A DNA stretch of 64,000 nucleotides, taken from the NCBI GenBank assembly GCA_021613535.1, contig CP075495.1, forward strand, positions 4,898,001 to 4,962,000, written 5' to 3'. This document shows positions 48,715 through 61,840 of this stretch, one piece after another. The stretch's first letter is position 1. Each line of letters opens with the position of its first letter. The notes beneath the pieces are model-generated. The model was not told the origin of the DNA. It worked only from the letters and a program-made list of their open reading frames with translations, and searched no databases. Source of the DNA: Adineta vaga (lineage: Eukaryota > Rotifera). Both the position numbers and the translations under genes were made by a program.

Positions 48715-49961
48715 ATGACAGAATTACTTAATAATTTTGATTGTGGTAATAATAATACGGCCAGTAAAAATAAAGAATTATCATTAGCAACAGCTTATAA
48801 TAATGAACAAATCCTTTATCGTTCTTGTTTAATTGGTGATTTAGAACGAGTTCAATATTTACTTGAAAATAATTCATCATCATCAATTGATCTCAATCGA
48901 CAAAATTCCGATGGTTTAACATTATTACATTTTGCTTGTTCAAATAATTTCTATGGACTTGTTCAATTACTTTTACAATATGATGCAGATAATCATATTC
49001 GTGATCATCTTGGACGTACATGTCTAATTATGCATCCATCAAAGGTTATCGTGCAATTATTAAATTATTATTAGAATCTCTCGAAGATTCTATGAAACAT
49101 GATTTTATTTATGTTAATGATGACCAAAAGAAAACATCACTAGATTATGCTTGTGAAAACGATCATATAGATTTAGTTGAAATCTTTTTAGAATTAACAA
49201 ATATCGATCAATTTGATCTAACATCTTCATTATATTATTCATGTGTTGAAGGTCATCTAGATATTTGTCATTTATTAATCAATAAACAACGTAAAAGAAA
49301 AGATTCATTTTATTTACAAACATCATTTATTCAAAGTATTTGTCAACGTGGTCATATTGAAATTTTACGTTTATTAATTGAATATTTTTCTCTTGCCAAT
49401 GAACAACGTCAATATGGAAATAGTACATTATTTTCTTGTATAACAACGTTAGATATAATTTTAGTTCGTAAATTATTAGAACGACAAGCCCGTCTAACTG
49501 AAAAAGATATTCATGATTTAATAACATTTTGTCCATTAAATGATCAAAATCATTTTTATATTGATCATTATTTCGATTGTTTAGAATTACTCATTCGTTA
49601 TCGATTAAATTTTGATGATCAAAAAATTTGTAAATATTTTATTCGAGAATTATGTGAAAAATGTACAACAATTTTAATTGGAAAGAAACTTCGATATCTC
49701 TTCGCTTTAGCACTTTATACTGGTTCAATACAATTACATCGTCGTTCAACAATTAAATGGTGTGGTGAAATAAGTATTGTAACAAAACGTCATGTCAATT
49801 TAATCGATGTTTTTAAACAAACAACTAAAAATTGGTCATTAAAACATATCTTAAGATTGAAAATACGACGTTCAATGAAAACATTTAATCATGAAGAAAT
49901 TAGAAAATTACCTGGACTACAACAACATCATATGGATTTTCTTAGTTTTGAATATTTATGA
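48715..49961 (+). CDS. Ankyrin-repeat and SOCS-box (ASB-like) protein with a frame break
   Basis: Intronless. Frame one (48715 to about 49025) encodes ankyrin repeats (ILYRSCLIGDLERVQYLLE; LTLLHFACSNNFYGLVQLLL) and reaches NHIRDHLGRTCL. There the ankyrin pattern moves to another frame and continues as NYASIKGYRAIIKLLLES from about 49026 to 49961. One lost base near 49025 would explain this; no intron fits. Further repeats follow (TSLDYACENDHIDLVEIFLE; SSLYYSCVEGHLDICHLLIN; SICQRGHIEILRLLIEY). The last 45 residues (WSLKHILRLKIRRSMKTF, then IRKLPGL) match a SOCS box, which binds Elongin B/C and Cullin-5. About 414 aa if joined. By family it would be a substrate receptor of a Cullin-5 ubiquitin ligase. 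Assembly error, true pseudogene or recoding are all possible. Confidence 0.8.
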
Positions 49962-52900
49962 AACTCTTACAGTCTTTGTTTGTCTATCTGTATGTGTGAT
50001 ATTTTTTTTAACTTATATTAGGAAAATCTATGTCGAAGACGAAATAAACAGTTTATGAAAGAAGAAGAACAAAAAAAAGAAAAACACTTTTTCAAATTTG
50101 ACATTGATATTTTTGTATCTTTATCAATGATGTCTACTACCACTTTTCTATAACCTTTCTTTCGTATTAGATGCCTTGTTTATAACACCTTGAAGCACGA
50201 TTGAATTATATTAGATATAATTGTCATAGGTACAACATGAAAGTAATCGAATTCAAACGAATAAATTACTCTTTTTCTTTATGATTAGAATTTGCATAAA
50301 GATTAGTAATATAATCATTTATACAAACGTTGACGTTAGGATTTCATTGGTCTACATCAAGCATTTGCTTTGACATGAATATACAATTTTTCAAAGGTAA
50401 CATCAAGAGTATGCTTATAATGTAGAAAAAATTCTTCTTGAAAAATATCATCAAATATTCAATTGAATAACAAAAGATACCATCAGATATTTCGTATGAT
50501 TCGAGAAAAACAATTTTGATTCATATTCGACGATAAATCTTTTTTCTTAATAATCAATATGTTCTAGAAAATGATCAATAGAGAAAAAATATATTATATT
50601 TACTCAGGTCTTTTTCTACTTCATACTCGTCCATCTGTAGATGAAACTTCATTTCTGTCAATAGACATAAAGTAATGGTGTTTAATGTACGACCATACTA
50701 TGTGTGTCAACAGTTGCAGATGACTGATCATATAATTGTATTCAGGTCTACGTATATATCATTGATACATGAAAGGATCAATATACATAATTACGATAAT
50801 GTTTTGTTGCAAAATAAATCAATCAAGATTTGTAATAGACAAGGATATTTTGATATACGTGTATATATATATAATAAAATGCGAATCTATTTCACGTTAA
50901 TCATCAAGACAAGGTCTGTAAATATCTTTTGAAGAGATAGCGATTACAATATGATCGAAGACGAGCTAATCGAATAAATTCAAGGCTGGTTATTTATTTA
51001 ACATGATATCGTACACAGAAGATAGTTAAACCATTCTTGCTTTATACATATATCAACGAGAGAGAAGTAATTTTATACATGACTGATTTCTCTGTTCTTC
51101 TCATATGTTGATATCATAAAATAATCGTTATATGAGTGTGTTTTTACTCAATGAATTAAACGATATATGCACAGCTGCATATTTTTATATTCAACAATCA
51201 ATAGGTTTTATATATTTTGCTTTTCATGAAATATATCGGCAATGAACATGCATAAGAACTATTCTGAAGCAATGTGTAACCAAAATTCAAGTCCAAAAAT
51301 AATTTTTTAGCAACAACAACGGTTTGTACAGACAAAAAAAACTTCTGTCTCTAGAACTCTGCAATTACTCGGCCAAATACTACCAAAATAAATGTGAAAA
51401 ATAAGTGTTATACCCTCCAATATTACTCTTAACAATGAAGTGTACAAACAACTAAAAATTAATTGAATAAATGTAAAACAATCAATCTTTTTATAGATTT
51501 CTTATTCTTCTCACTTATTAATGCTTTTTTATTTACTGTTTTTAACATCTTTCGATTTAAATCTTCCTACACAAATAAAGAACATTTCTCAAATGAAACA
51601 TTCATAATAATAATCATAGATACTTGATAGTAGACTATCGACATGTATCGGAATACTGATTTTTTCTTTCTTTTCTTTCATACTTTATGATATAATAAGT
51701 AAAGAAAAACATAGTATCTAGTAAAACATACTCACTCAACATTCCTTCTTTGATGGAAAGGATTGAATAATCACTTGTCTTACATCATTTTTATGAACTT
51801 ATATGATAACGAAAATGAACATCATGGAATAAAATAGCATTCGATACTAATAATTTCGTATACGATGTAAAACTATAGTAGATATTTATTTTATAATTAT
51901 AAAGATTAAAGTTCATTTTTAATGTCAATTCTTATTCAACTATATAATTTGAACTTTCATGAAATAGTTCTACTATGTAATTCGAATCGTTGATTGTTTC
52001 ATACCTTAAAAATGATAATATTCTCTGTTTGATAACTACCTCAGAACATAACTGTATGATTTATATTATATAAATAAATAAAAAACGTACGACGTATACA
52101 TATTTATTCATCGATGAAGATTATTTTAAATCTTTCAATAAACATTTTAATGAACGAATACAAGTTCGGAGAACTTTATCAATTGAATGTGAATAGAATA
52201 TAACTATTGAAGTTAATCAGCAACTGAAAAGTGAAAACGTAATACTATAATAACAAAGAGAAGAAAATTCGAAATTTATAGAATTTAATTCGATTCTATA
52301 GGACATCTATCGATATAGTATCATAATATCATATCTCAAATTTAAATAAAACTATGGACTGTGGATTCAAAGAAATTCACTATTTTCCCCTCGTATCTTA
52401 CTTCTAACTACTTAGTTATAATCGATATTTGTTTTATTCGATTCATATCTAGAGACTTACGATTTTATATACAATATATAAAGATTTCAATGAAAAAAAC
52501 TTTCATGTATCATTGCAAAAACCGCATTGTTTATTCAAGTAAAGAACATGTTGACCTTATGCATCCTACCCACACAGGACGAACAATATAAATCCGAGTA
52601 CGGTGTTCTCAAAATAAAGTGATGGCCGTATTCGGACTGTATCTTTCGGCTTGCACAGCCCTAAAAAAATTGCAAAAGTAACGAGTTTTACAATTCAACC
52701 TCTCTTCCGATAATCTCCTATATTCCCAATAAAAATTAGATGTTTTCAATATGGAATATTTCCAACATCTGAAAAATAGTTAATCAAATTCATTCTTTTT
52801 TTAACAGACTGTATAAAAAGCTTTCAACCCTTGATTTATCTATTAATTAGATACATCTAATTTAAATTTGACCTCAACGACATCTCTATTGGTCACAAAT

Positions 52901-53127
52901 ATTTTCGTTTGACATCATCCAAGGTTAAAAGAAATCAATTTTAATTCTTTTTTTGCAGTAGGTTAATATAAAACATTGACATTCCTAATCATTGCTTTTA
53001 TTCAAATGATATCCATTAAAATCTGTTTGTATTTATAGGATGAGAACAAAATAAAATCCTTCTGTCACTTTGTTTTGTTGTTATCTTGATTCGATCAGAT
53101 CATCTAGAGTAAAAACAAAATCAAATC
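49962..53127. other. Intergenic, 3.2 kb, with one hairpin
   Basis: AT-rich with no supported gene; the open frames 50675-50932 and 52361-52591 lack protein-like features. A compact, less AT-rich patch at 52560-52680 contains an inverted repeat described separately. Confidence 0.5.
52594..52635. other. Inverted repeat, 10-bp stem with 22-nt loop
   Basis: CCGAGTACGG (52594-52603) pairs with CCGTATTCGG (52626-52635). Nine pairs are Watson-Crick and one is G-T; one further T-A pair extends the stem. It lies in a patch clearly less AT-rich than its surroundings. It could be a structured RNA, a fold-back remnant or chance. Confidence 0.45.
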
Positions 53128-53478
53128 ATGTTATTCCGTTCAGTATTTATTATTACTGTTCTATTTGGTATTCTCGCTCTGGTTTTTGTTCAATCTGAAC
53201 AAGCAAATTTGGGCACTTCACGATTAGCAAAACCAAAATTTCCTGCAATTATTGATGAAGAAGCATCACAGTGGCTCTCAACCCGTAGTATTCCACGTCG
53301 TTGGCGCTATCAACATACGAACCATCCATCGAATGACGCCGATCAAAGTTTGAAACAATTACACTCACTTAATGACAATGGTGTTCGTCAATATGATACA
53401 CAATCATTTGAAGGTGTTTCAATGGAAGTTATATTCGAAATGGTTTATAAGCAGCAAAACAATGCTATATCCGGATAA
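53128..53478 (+). CDS. Small secreted protein, 116 aa, unknown function
   Basis: Single exon with a clear signal peptide (MLFRSVFIITVLFGILALVF, cleavage probably near residue 23). The mature part is polar, about 93 residues, with no cysteines. It holds one Arg-Arg pair (STRSIPRRWRYQ about 50-61) that could be a processing site, and a C-terminal region FEGVSMEVIFEMVYKQQ. A poly(A) signal (AATAAA) follows within 60 bp of the stop, supporting an expressed short transcript. The layout is compatible with a neuropeptide-type precursor or a secreted effector, but no repeated peptide or amidation signal is present. I do not recognise it. Confidence 0.6.
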   Translation: MLFRSVFIITVLFGILALVFVQSEQANLGTSRLAKPKFPAIIDEEASQWLSTRSIPRRWRYQHTNHPSNDADQSLKQLHSLNDNGVRQYDTQSFEGVSMEVIFEMVYKQQNNAISG

Positions 53479-54800
53479 TATTCTCTATGTGAATTCTCTT
53501 TCAATGGATGTTTTTAAACACTAATAAAACGAATCTCGATAAAATTTCTTTGAAAGCAAATATAACAAAACAAAAGTAACTAAGATATGTCTTGTCTGAT
53601 CTTGTTGTTTATTAAACGTTATCTTTAGTCATAAAAAGTTGATGATGCAAGATCTTCTCACCTTCTTCGAACTGATACGAATCGAATGTCAATAACAATT
53701 GCTTTATTAGCAAACATGTTAATTTGTTCGTGAAAATGAACACCATCTTTATCAATATTTAGATTGAAAATAAACAAATGAGAAGATATTTTCATTTTCT
53801 TCGATTACGTTTAAATCATGCAACGAATAGGCAAGAACAATTAGGTCAATTTCATCGAAAAGAACGGCAATAATGATGATGATTATCCCTGTTGGAAAGA
53901 TGCTTACGCTTCACTTCTTTTCCCACAATCGAAAATTTGCATATTTTTGTCCATGTTTGATGTCAGAGGAATGAAGTTCATACATATGTATTCTGTCAAA
54001 TAAACGAACCGAATAAAACTCTCATTGAGGATTGTCTTACGTTTCAAAAAAAGAAAAAGAAAATTGCTCATTTATTTTCTTCGAATCATATACAGTAGAA
54101 CTATACTCATCACTTGTTTCGAATGTCTTTTTCATTGAAAGTTCCACTACATTTAATATCCGATGGATGACTTTGTCACGAATCGCTAAGCTTACTTTAA
54201 TGAATTTGTCGGCGCCGATAGTAACGTTAAAATCTAAAAACGTTAATCTCATGTCACCTACCATCATCTTTTCAATTTAAATAAACAAACAAATCATCTT
54301 ATTGCCTAAAGCACGCTCGCGCAATAATGTCGGTCTTTCTTTTACAGATACAAATCGCGCTCAAAACGTGTCATCACACCTTGTCAGTTTTCTTAAGAAA
54401 AAGAAAACAACATACAAAATGTGTGGGAAAATAATGCTAAATATATACACATACAATTAACAAACTAACAGAAAAATGCTAATTTTTTTTCCTTATATCT
54501 TATGTCATAAATCTATTTATATTATATTTCGAATATCTTTATGAATATAGTTTCATAGGCAAGAAAAATTTTGTTTAATTCTAATGAATAATTTCGTTTT
54601 GTTTGAATAAAAACTTTTATCTCCTGCTGTTTCTCAGACACGCGCTTCGTTTATTCACAAGTGCTAATTCTACCTTCTCCATTTCTTTTCGTTCTCTTTC
54701 TTTCTTTCTCGTTTTTCTCTCTCTCTCTTCTCTCGCATTTTATCCAATCATTTCAAATGTTCATTTGTCTTCGAAGGAACAGAAAACGAAACGCATAACT
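53479..54800. other. Intergenic, 1.3 kb
   Basis: Between two plus-strand genes. Overlapping open frames at about 54032-54280 exist on both strands; the minus one (76 aa) reads slightly protein-like but has no domain or flanking exon. CT-rich sequence near 54690-54740 precedes the cyclin gene. Confidence 0.5.
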
Positions 54801-55748
54801 ATGGATCATCAGCAGTTAGCTACCATGCTTTCAATTGAAAAACTCGTTCTTTCATCCAAATCATTGAAATCAGATCCAAAACGACGATTCATTGCTAATA
54901 GTCTCTATAAAGTTTGTTATTCATTATTTTTCGTCGAAGAAATTTTCTCTATTTAAATATTTATCATTTTAGTTATGTGAAGATGAAAAAATATCTGATG
55001 ATGTGTTTGGTTTAACAATGAATATATTCGATCAATTTGTTTCAAAAAATTCTTTAATAATTGATGATCGTTATTGTCAGTTAATGACATTAACTTGTTA
55101 TAATCTTGCAAAAAAACTTCGAACCAATATTTCAGTTACAAATGAAAATGAAATAACATCATCGATATTTCTTAATGAAAAATATAATGATCAAGAAATA
55201 TTTGTAAGTTTCTAAACAAGAGAAAGTATCAATGTTAAGTGATATTCTTTTTAGGATGCCGAACAATTAATCATCGAAACATTAGATTGGGATTTATCAA
55301 CTGTTGTTCCATATGATTATATTTCCTTATTATTTCAAAATATTCTCCTTCCTGATATTGATCTAGCTGAATTACGTTTACATGTTCGTACTCTTCTCTC
55401 ATTAACAATATGTGGTAAGACTTAATAATCTGATAAGATAAAGAATAGTTTATCAATTTTGATGTTTCTATAGCATTGAATACTTTAACAATATTGCCGA
55501 GCATTCTCTGCGGTGCTTGTTTGAGAATTGCAATTCAACGTCTTTCTTTTTCCAATCTTCATTATATCGATGATGTGATATTACCTAAAATTCATTGTAA
55601 TAAATCTGATCTTTCTCGTACACAACGTTTAATTGAACAGATTTTTCAATCTCAATTACAATATATTCGACCATCACCACCACCACGTCGTTGTTTAGCA
55701 CCAATTGATACAAGCAATAAACCACATTCTAGCCCGCGTGTAAAATAA
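54801..55748 (+). CDS. Cyclin D-like protein
   Basis: Four exons: 54801-54911, 54973-55203, 55255-55414, 55474-55748; 258 aa. The N-terminal cyclin box, about 25-125, follows the D-type plan: RRFIANSLYKLCEDEKISDD, then VFGLTMNIFDQFVS, a short ALAKKL-like helix (CYNLAKKLRT), and ETLDWDLSTVVPYDYISLLF before the second, cyclin C-like half (LRLHVRTLLSLTICALNT). D-type cyclins activate CDK4/6 in G1. Compared with family members it is short, lacks an obvious LxCxE Rb-binding motif at the N-terminus, and the Lys of the CDK-contact helix is in a changed context. The C-terminal tail is Pro/Ser-rich (PSPPPRRCLAPIDTSNKP) and could be a degradation or phosphorylation region. The start is the first Met in frame, after a CT-rich leader. 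Confidence 0.75.
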
Positions 55749-57150
55749 AACTTTTATATATATTTTTGTTGTTGTTGTTGTTCCTAATCATAGATTTCAA
55801 AGATTTTTTTTTCTTCTTTTATTTTGTACACATTTCCTTATTTTGTTGCGAACAGAAATGAGAATTGGAATTGAATATATATACATACATACATATATAT
55901 AGATTTGAATAAATGATGTCATTTAATGAGATATTGATTTGTTTGAAATGAAAAGATCTATGCATTTTTAATGAATTCAAATGATGTAAGAGTGATGATG
56001 ATGAGAAAAAAATTCATTTTCATGATGACTTTTGAAAATACGACCAACAAGAACAACAACAAAAACACTTGTTCTGATGATACAACCACTTGACATTAAT
56101 AAGAAATATCTTTTACTTCCGCGATTGATCGATGAGAGAGATTAGAACCTGTGGAGAGCAGAGAAGAAAAGAAATCATTTATTTCCAGAAGACAACATGC
56201 TGAGAATATTCAAAAGAACATTTTCGGATATCTGCAAAAATGAAACGAAAGAAAACAATCGACCATGGAGATTGATAGCCGTTAGGATACATTAGTTACG
56301 CAAATTTCTCTTGTTTTTTTTCATCGATTGAAGAAAAAAAGGATATGTTATCGATTATGAATTATATAAATATAAGTGATGCATTATCTTCTCTACATCT
56401 AAACTATGTAAATAAAATATATCATTGATACGAAAAATATATTAAAAATCGAATGAGACTAATGTCTGCTGATAATAGACTCTGTTGAATTGAAAGTTCA
56501 TTCTTGTATACTTATGAATGAATAACGATGTGTAATATACCGCTCAATAATATCTAGTTTATAAACATATTCTGAATTCTCGACATGGATCGAATAGATA
56601 AAAATGATTCTGTTTTAGTTTGTGATAAAGCAATCTATTAAGACATTTGAAGAGTCGTTATTTAATCGCCATTTTGTCATTTTTTACCTTAATTCCTCTA
56701 TATTTCTCTGATGACTTAAAGAATATTTGTAAGTTGAATTGACATCTCTTTGTGTTTCAATTTCGTTTTTGTTCATTAAAATAATATGTTGAAAACTAAC
56801 AAAAGACATCGAAAGTAGCGCTCTGTGCATCTATTTGCTAGAAGACTGACCATTCCATGAGCGTATGTAAGTTATACTAGTTTTTTTTCGAGATCTTCGT
56901 ATTTGTACTTGTACATGAGTAATTTTTCTGCTGAGAATTCATTGTTTATGTTAACTAATTGTCGTTCGATTGAACGATAATCAGTGAAAATCTCTTATTA
57001 ACAAAAGTATCTTCTCAATTTTTTTAAAATTTATTTTCAAGTACAATATAAGATTTGAAGGTCTTTTGATCAAGAAGTGATGTGACTATTGAAATGACCA
57101 ATATACTATTCGATGAACAATTCTATTTCAGATTTTATTACTTTAAAATC
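55749..57150. other. Intergenic, 1.4 kb
   Basis: Between two plus-strand genes. A GTT run near 55770, ATAC repeats near 55880 and AT-rich unique sequence. No exon is seen. Confidence 0.55.
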
Positions 57151-60100
57151 ATGTCTGCAGACGAAACTCCGACATCAAATACATTTCTCGATGAATTTCC
57201 CGATGTTGCATCCTATAAAGATGTAAGACTCTCATTCTAATTAGAATTATACAAATCCCATTTATTTTCTCTTAGTCTGCCTGTGCCAATGTTGTCAAAT
57301 TGATTCGTTCATCGAATGATCTCTCTCGTGCAAGTGATCATGATTTTCTAATGAGTTTTGCACCACTTCGTCGTCGAATGGATACAGTTGCAGAAAAAAT
57401 CTTACAAACGTATGAAGAAAATATTACATTGAATAAAACATTTCATGAATTTCTGTCTTTTATAATATTAGTATGGGTACAATATTAAAACAACAAAATT
57501 TACGTCGTGATTTAGGTATTACATCATGGAGAGAAGCTGATCATGATGAAAAAATCGAAAAATTAATTGATATTAATGATATTTTATTTGAAAGAATTGT
57601 AAATCTTTCATTGTTTTTATAAACATGAATTCTCATTTGGACTTTTTTTCTTCTAGTCTTCATCACTTGACGAAGCAACAGGATTGAAGAAAACTTCATC
57701 AGAAGTTAAATCATTAAAACCATCTGTTCGAAATGTTCATGCGACATGGAATAAAGAAGTAAAATCAAAAGCAAATCTTGTCTTCTTCTATTTCCATTCT
57801 TTGTTTTTCGTATCTTTAGATTGGATTTGTTTTACAAAATAATGTTTTTCCATCCAATCAACATCATAAACAACGTTCAAGTACATTTTCATTGAATCAT
57901 CAACAAACAAAAAATATTCCCAAACCACAATTAAAATTTTCTGAAAAGATTGACAATACTCCATATACACCATTTATTCCTAAAATTCGAACAAAACCAA
58001 ATGCTAAAACACCATTACCAAGTAATTTTGTCTTTCTCTATTGAATCATTGATCATTATTTTGTTTTTTTGTGCAGTGGTATTATCACAATTTGATCCTC
58101 AAACATTCGATATTCGACGATCGGAAGAATATCCTGAAATGTAAGTTGCTTTTCTTCGTAGTAAACAACAACTATTAGGAATTCTATTTGCTTTAGATTA
58201 CTTCATCCATATTTTGATGAAATTGAAACATTTCAACCAGATGAAAGTCTTTTCAAAGAAGTTGAACCACAGGTAAATAATCTTTCAGTTGATTTTTCAT
58301 CGAAAACAAAAGTTTTTCTTCATTTAGAAACCAAAATCAGTCGAAGAAACGAAATATTTATATGTTGACACATCTGAGAAGCTTCAGACTATGATGGATC
58401 ATATCGAAAAACAAACCGAATTAGCAATTGATTTAGAAGTAAGGGTTTTTTTCTCGATTCACTTAAATGAAATTCTATCTTTTCCTTCTTTAGCATCATT
58501 CATATCGTTCGTATCAAGGTTTTACTTGTTTATTACAAATATCATCACGAACAGAAGATTTCCTAGTCGATACTCTTGCATTACGCGATGAATTACATAT
58601 TCTAAACAATGTTTTTACCAATCCAAATATTGTTAAAGTAAACGATTTTATTTTTCTTCGTAAATCTTCTTTGATCATTTTCGTTTTTCCAATCAAGCTT
58701 TTTCATGGTGCAGATTCCGATATTGAATGGTTACAAAAAGATTTTGGTATCTATGTTGTTAATATGTTTGATACACATCAAGCAGCACGAGAATTAAATT
58801 TAGCAGCATTTTCACTTGCTTATTTACTAAAATCTTATTGTGATATTGATGCAAATAAACAATTTCAATTAGCTGATTGGAGAATAAGGTTTGATAGATA
58901 TAATAATATTCTATTAAATTCAATTTTTGACTTTTCATTTTAGACCTTTACCTGAAGAATATCTTCGTTATGCACGAGAAGATACACATTATCTTCTTTA
59001 TATCTATGATTTATTACGAAATCGTCTATTAGAAAAAAGTTCACAATTACTCAAATCAGTTTATGAAAAATCTAAAATTATTTGTCAAAAAGTATTCAGT
59101 TCATTTTTGATTATTGATTTTGTTTAGAAATATCTTTCATCTTTCTAGCTTTATAAAAAACCATATTTTGATGATCATGCCTATCAAAATATTTATACAA
59201 AATCACGAAAAACATTCAATATTCGTCAATTAGCGGCATTGAAATCACTCTACTATTGGCGAGATAATATAGCTCGACAAGAAGATGAATCAACTGGGTA
59301 TGAAAGACGAAATTTATCTTTTGAATACATTTATCTTTTCATTTTCTAGATATGTTTTACCCAATCATATGCTTCTTCAAATCTCAGAAATTCTTCCAAG
59401 GTTGAGAAAAGAACTTTTCTTGGAAGAATATTTGAAATATTCTTGTTTGTTTTATTTAGGGAACCACAAGGTGTACGAGCTTGTTGTAATCCAGTTCCAA
59501 TACTCGTTCAACATAATTTGCATGAGATTCATCAGATTATTTTACTTGTTCGAGATATACCTTTGACTGAAGTAAAGATCTATTCGAATAAAAAGTCATT
59601 TCTACAAGAATAACAAATCGTTTATTTTCTTCTCAGGAACCAAGGGAGCAACAATCAGCGCCATTAACACCTATATTATATGATCCAGAAAATGTTCTCA
59701 ATTGTCCACATGATACATCACATCAAATCGAACAACAACAGCAACAACCTATATCCAATATAAATTCAACTAATAAAATTCATTCCAATGGTAAATGAAT
59801 AATCATTTTTCATTTCATTAAATGATTCTTTTTCTTAAGATCTATCGTCGATTCTTGATGATACATTTATTGAAGAATTAACCAAACGTGATGGATTAAA
59901 TATGTCATCATTATTAATTCAAATTAAACGACAAATGTTACCAGTTACAAAATCTCGATCAAATATATCAACAAATATCTATGATATGGTATATGATTTT
60001 GTTTTTCTTGAATTAAAATGATGATTCTAAAAGACAACTTTTATTTAGTATATGCCTCAATCATATCGAACAAGTTCATTGAATAAAACGAAACCATTAT

Positions 60101-60870
60101 GGCAAGTTTATTATCCCGATCGAGATTTATCAAGTATATATATATATATAAATTAACAACGTGAAATAAGATATCTATCTAATTATTGTTTTTTAGTAAA
60201 TGGTAAATCTGTACAACATGATAATAATAATCAAAATGGTAATAATATTAGCAAAGAAAAAGCAAGTGATGATATTGAAATGATTATGCTCAATAAACAA
60301 GTAAGAGACAAAGACTATAGATTTTGTTTTTCAATGAATAATCAATTTGTTTGTTATAGGCAACAACAAAACGAAAACGAAAAGGTGCTAGTGATGAGAT
60401 TACGAATAATAAATCGAAAAGTAAACGATATCGACGTGGTTGTGTAGCTGATGAAGTACCATCGACAATTCTATTGGATAATGATGAAGATGAAGATGAA
60501 GAAAGAGATGAAGAAGAACCAGGTGAAATTCTTGATAGTCTCAATGAACGAAATCAACAAACATCGTTTCAACCATTTGATTATGAAAATGAAATTCTTT
60601 CATCTAGTAAATGAAACGAAATGTTATTTATATAGATATTTGAAATTGATCTTATTCGTTTTAGAAAAATTCAAAAAACCAGCTGATGATGAAGATATTT
60701 ATGAACCCAATCGTCGTAAGAAATCTACAAAAGTGAAAGTAAATTGTGTTTTTGTTATAACCTTCATTCTTTCATTATCATATACTTTGTTTTTTTCCTA
60801 GGCTCCAAGACGACCTGGTGCTCAACAAACAAACAAATCTATATCATATCCTTTTCCAAAGAAGACATAA
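57151..60870 (+). CDS. EXOSC10: Exosome component 10 / Rrp6, 3'-5' exoribonuclease
   Basis: 21 exons, 854 aa (human 885): 57151-57222, 57276-57409, 57472-57598, 57657-57758, 57820-58021, 58077-58140, 58197-58272, 58328-58438, 58494-58637, 58698-58888, 58944-59091, 59149-59297, 59350-59400, 59460-59571, 59637-59790, 59840-59988, 60049-60133, 60197-60300, 60360-60606, 60665-60738, 60802-60870. N-terminal PMC2NT region about 10-100. DEDDy exonuclease: motif [15 protein letters not shown] (Asp294, Glu296), motif [17 protein letters not shown] (Asp350), motif [17 protein letters not shown] (Tyr417, Asp421); all catalytic residues intact. HRDC domain follows ([15 protein letters not shown] to about [15 protein letters not shown]). 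C-terminal part is acidic then Lys/Arg-rich, as in nuclear members. It trims and degrades nuclear RNAs with the exosome core and cofactors of the C1D/MPP6/MTR4 type. Confidence 0.95.
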
Positions 60871-61840
60871 ATCTATTTGTTATTTCGTTTCTCGTGTTTT
60901 GTTGTTTATTTTAAAAAAACTGGATTAAATTGGATGTGAAAACAAAAGAAATAGTTTGAATATATTTACTTACATTCGACAAGATTATTAATCGAAAAAT
61001 CATAATAGAAATATGTGAAACAATATCTATGTCTATGTGTTTTGATAGATATCAAGATGTTGATTCATCTGATATTTTCTGTTATTATTTGTGCTCTAAA
61101 TATTATGTCATCACCTTTGTTGATGATTTTATTTGTAATAGTCAATAGAGTACATTTTGATACAAATCGATTTTGAATGAAGTAAAAAGTTTGTTTTATC
61201 ATCAAAAGTATTCATAACTGATTGTTAAAAAAAACGATATATGCATATACACTTACACACACACGATGAAAAGAAAGCATTTTGTTAAATAGTAATATCA
61301 TTCTATCCTATTGAATCTGATTGCCATTACTGAATATTTCGTCTTGCTCTTATTAAAAAAACTTCTTTCTTTATTTGAATCGAACAAATGTGTGAGACTT
61401 CTAGAAATGTCAGAGACATCGATAGCAAAGAAAATACAATTTGATATTCAATTCTAGATATGATAAACGATATCGAGTAGTCGAGAATGGCGAACCGAAA
61501 GGATACTGTCGACCGACTACGAGATGAACTACTTATGAGGTTAACATTAGCTGATGGTTAAGTGGGTCTCCTCGATGAATGTTATTTATTTTCATTTACA
61601 GTATAATATATTTGTTAAATCCAACAATGTACATTGGTTTTTACTAAATCACAAGAGTTTTTGTTAAGCTTCAAAATAGTTGTAGTTATCATCCAAATGT
61701 TCCAAGACCTGCTAAATCTTCAGAAATCATCACCATACTTACGTATAAATTATTCGATATACGTTTTCTATAAAAAAATTACTATATATTTTCTACTCGT
61801 AACAGAGGAAATATAAGCATGCTTAATCATTCATATGTCA
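60871..61840. other. Convergent intergenic region
   Basis: About 970 bp between convergent genes, AT-rich with a CA run near 61255. No coding sequence is supported. Confidence 0.55.

Noticed and set aside
54037-54267. 76-aa minus open frame with somewhat protein-like composition
   Set aside because: No flanking exon, domain or signal; a plus frame covers the same bases. Could be a gene fragment but not supportable.
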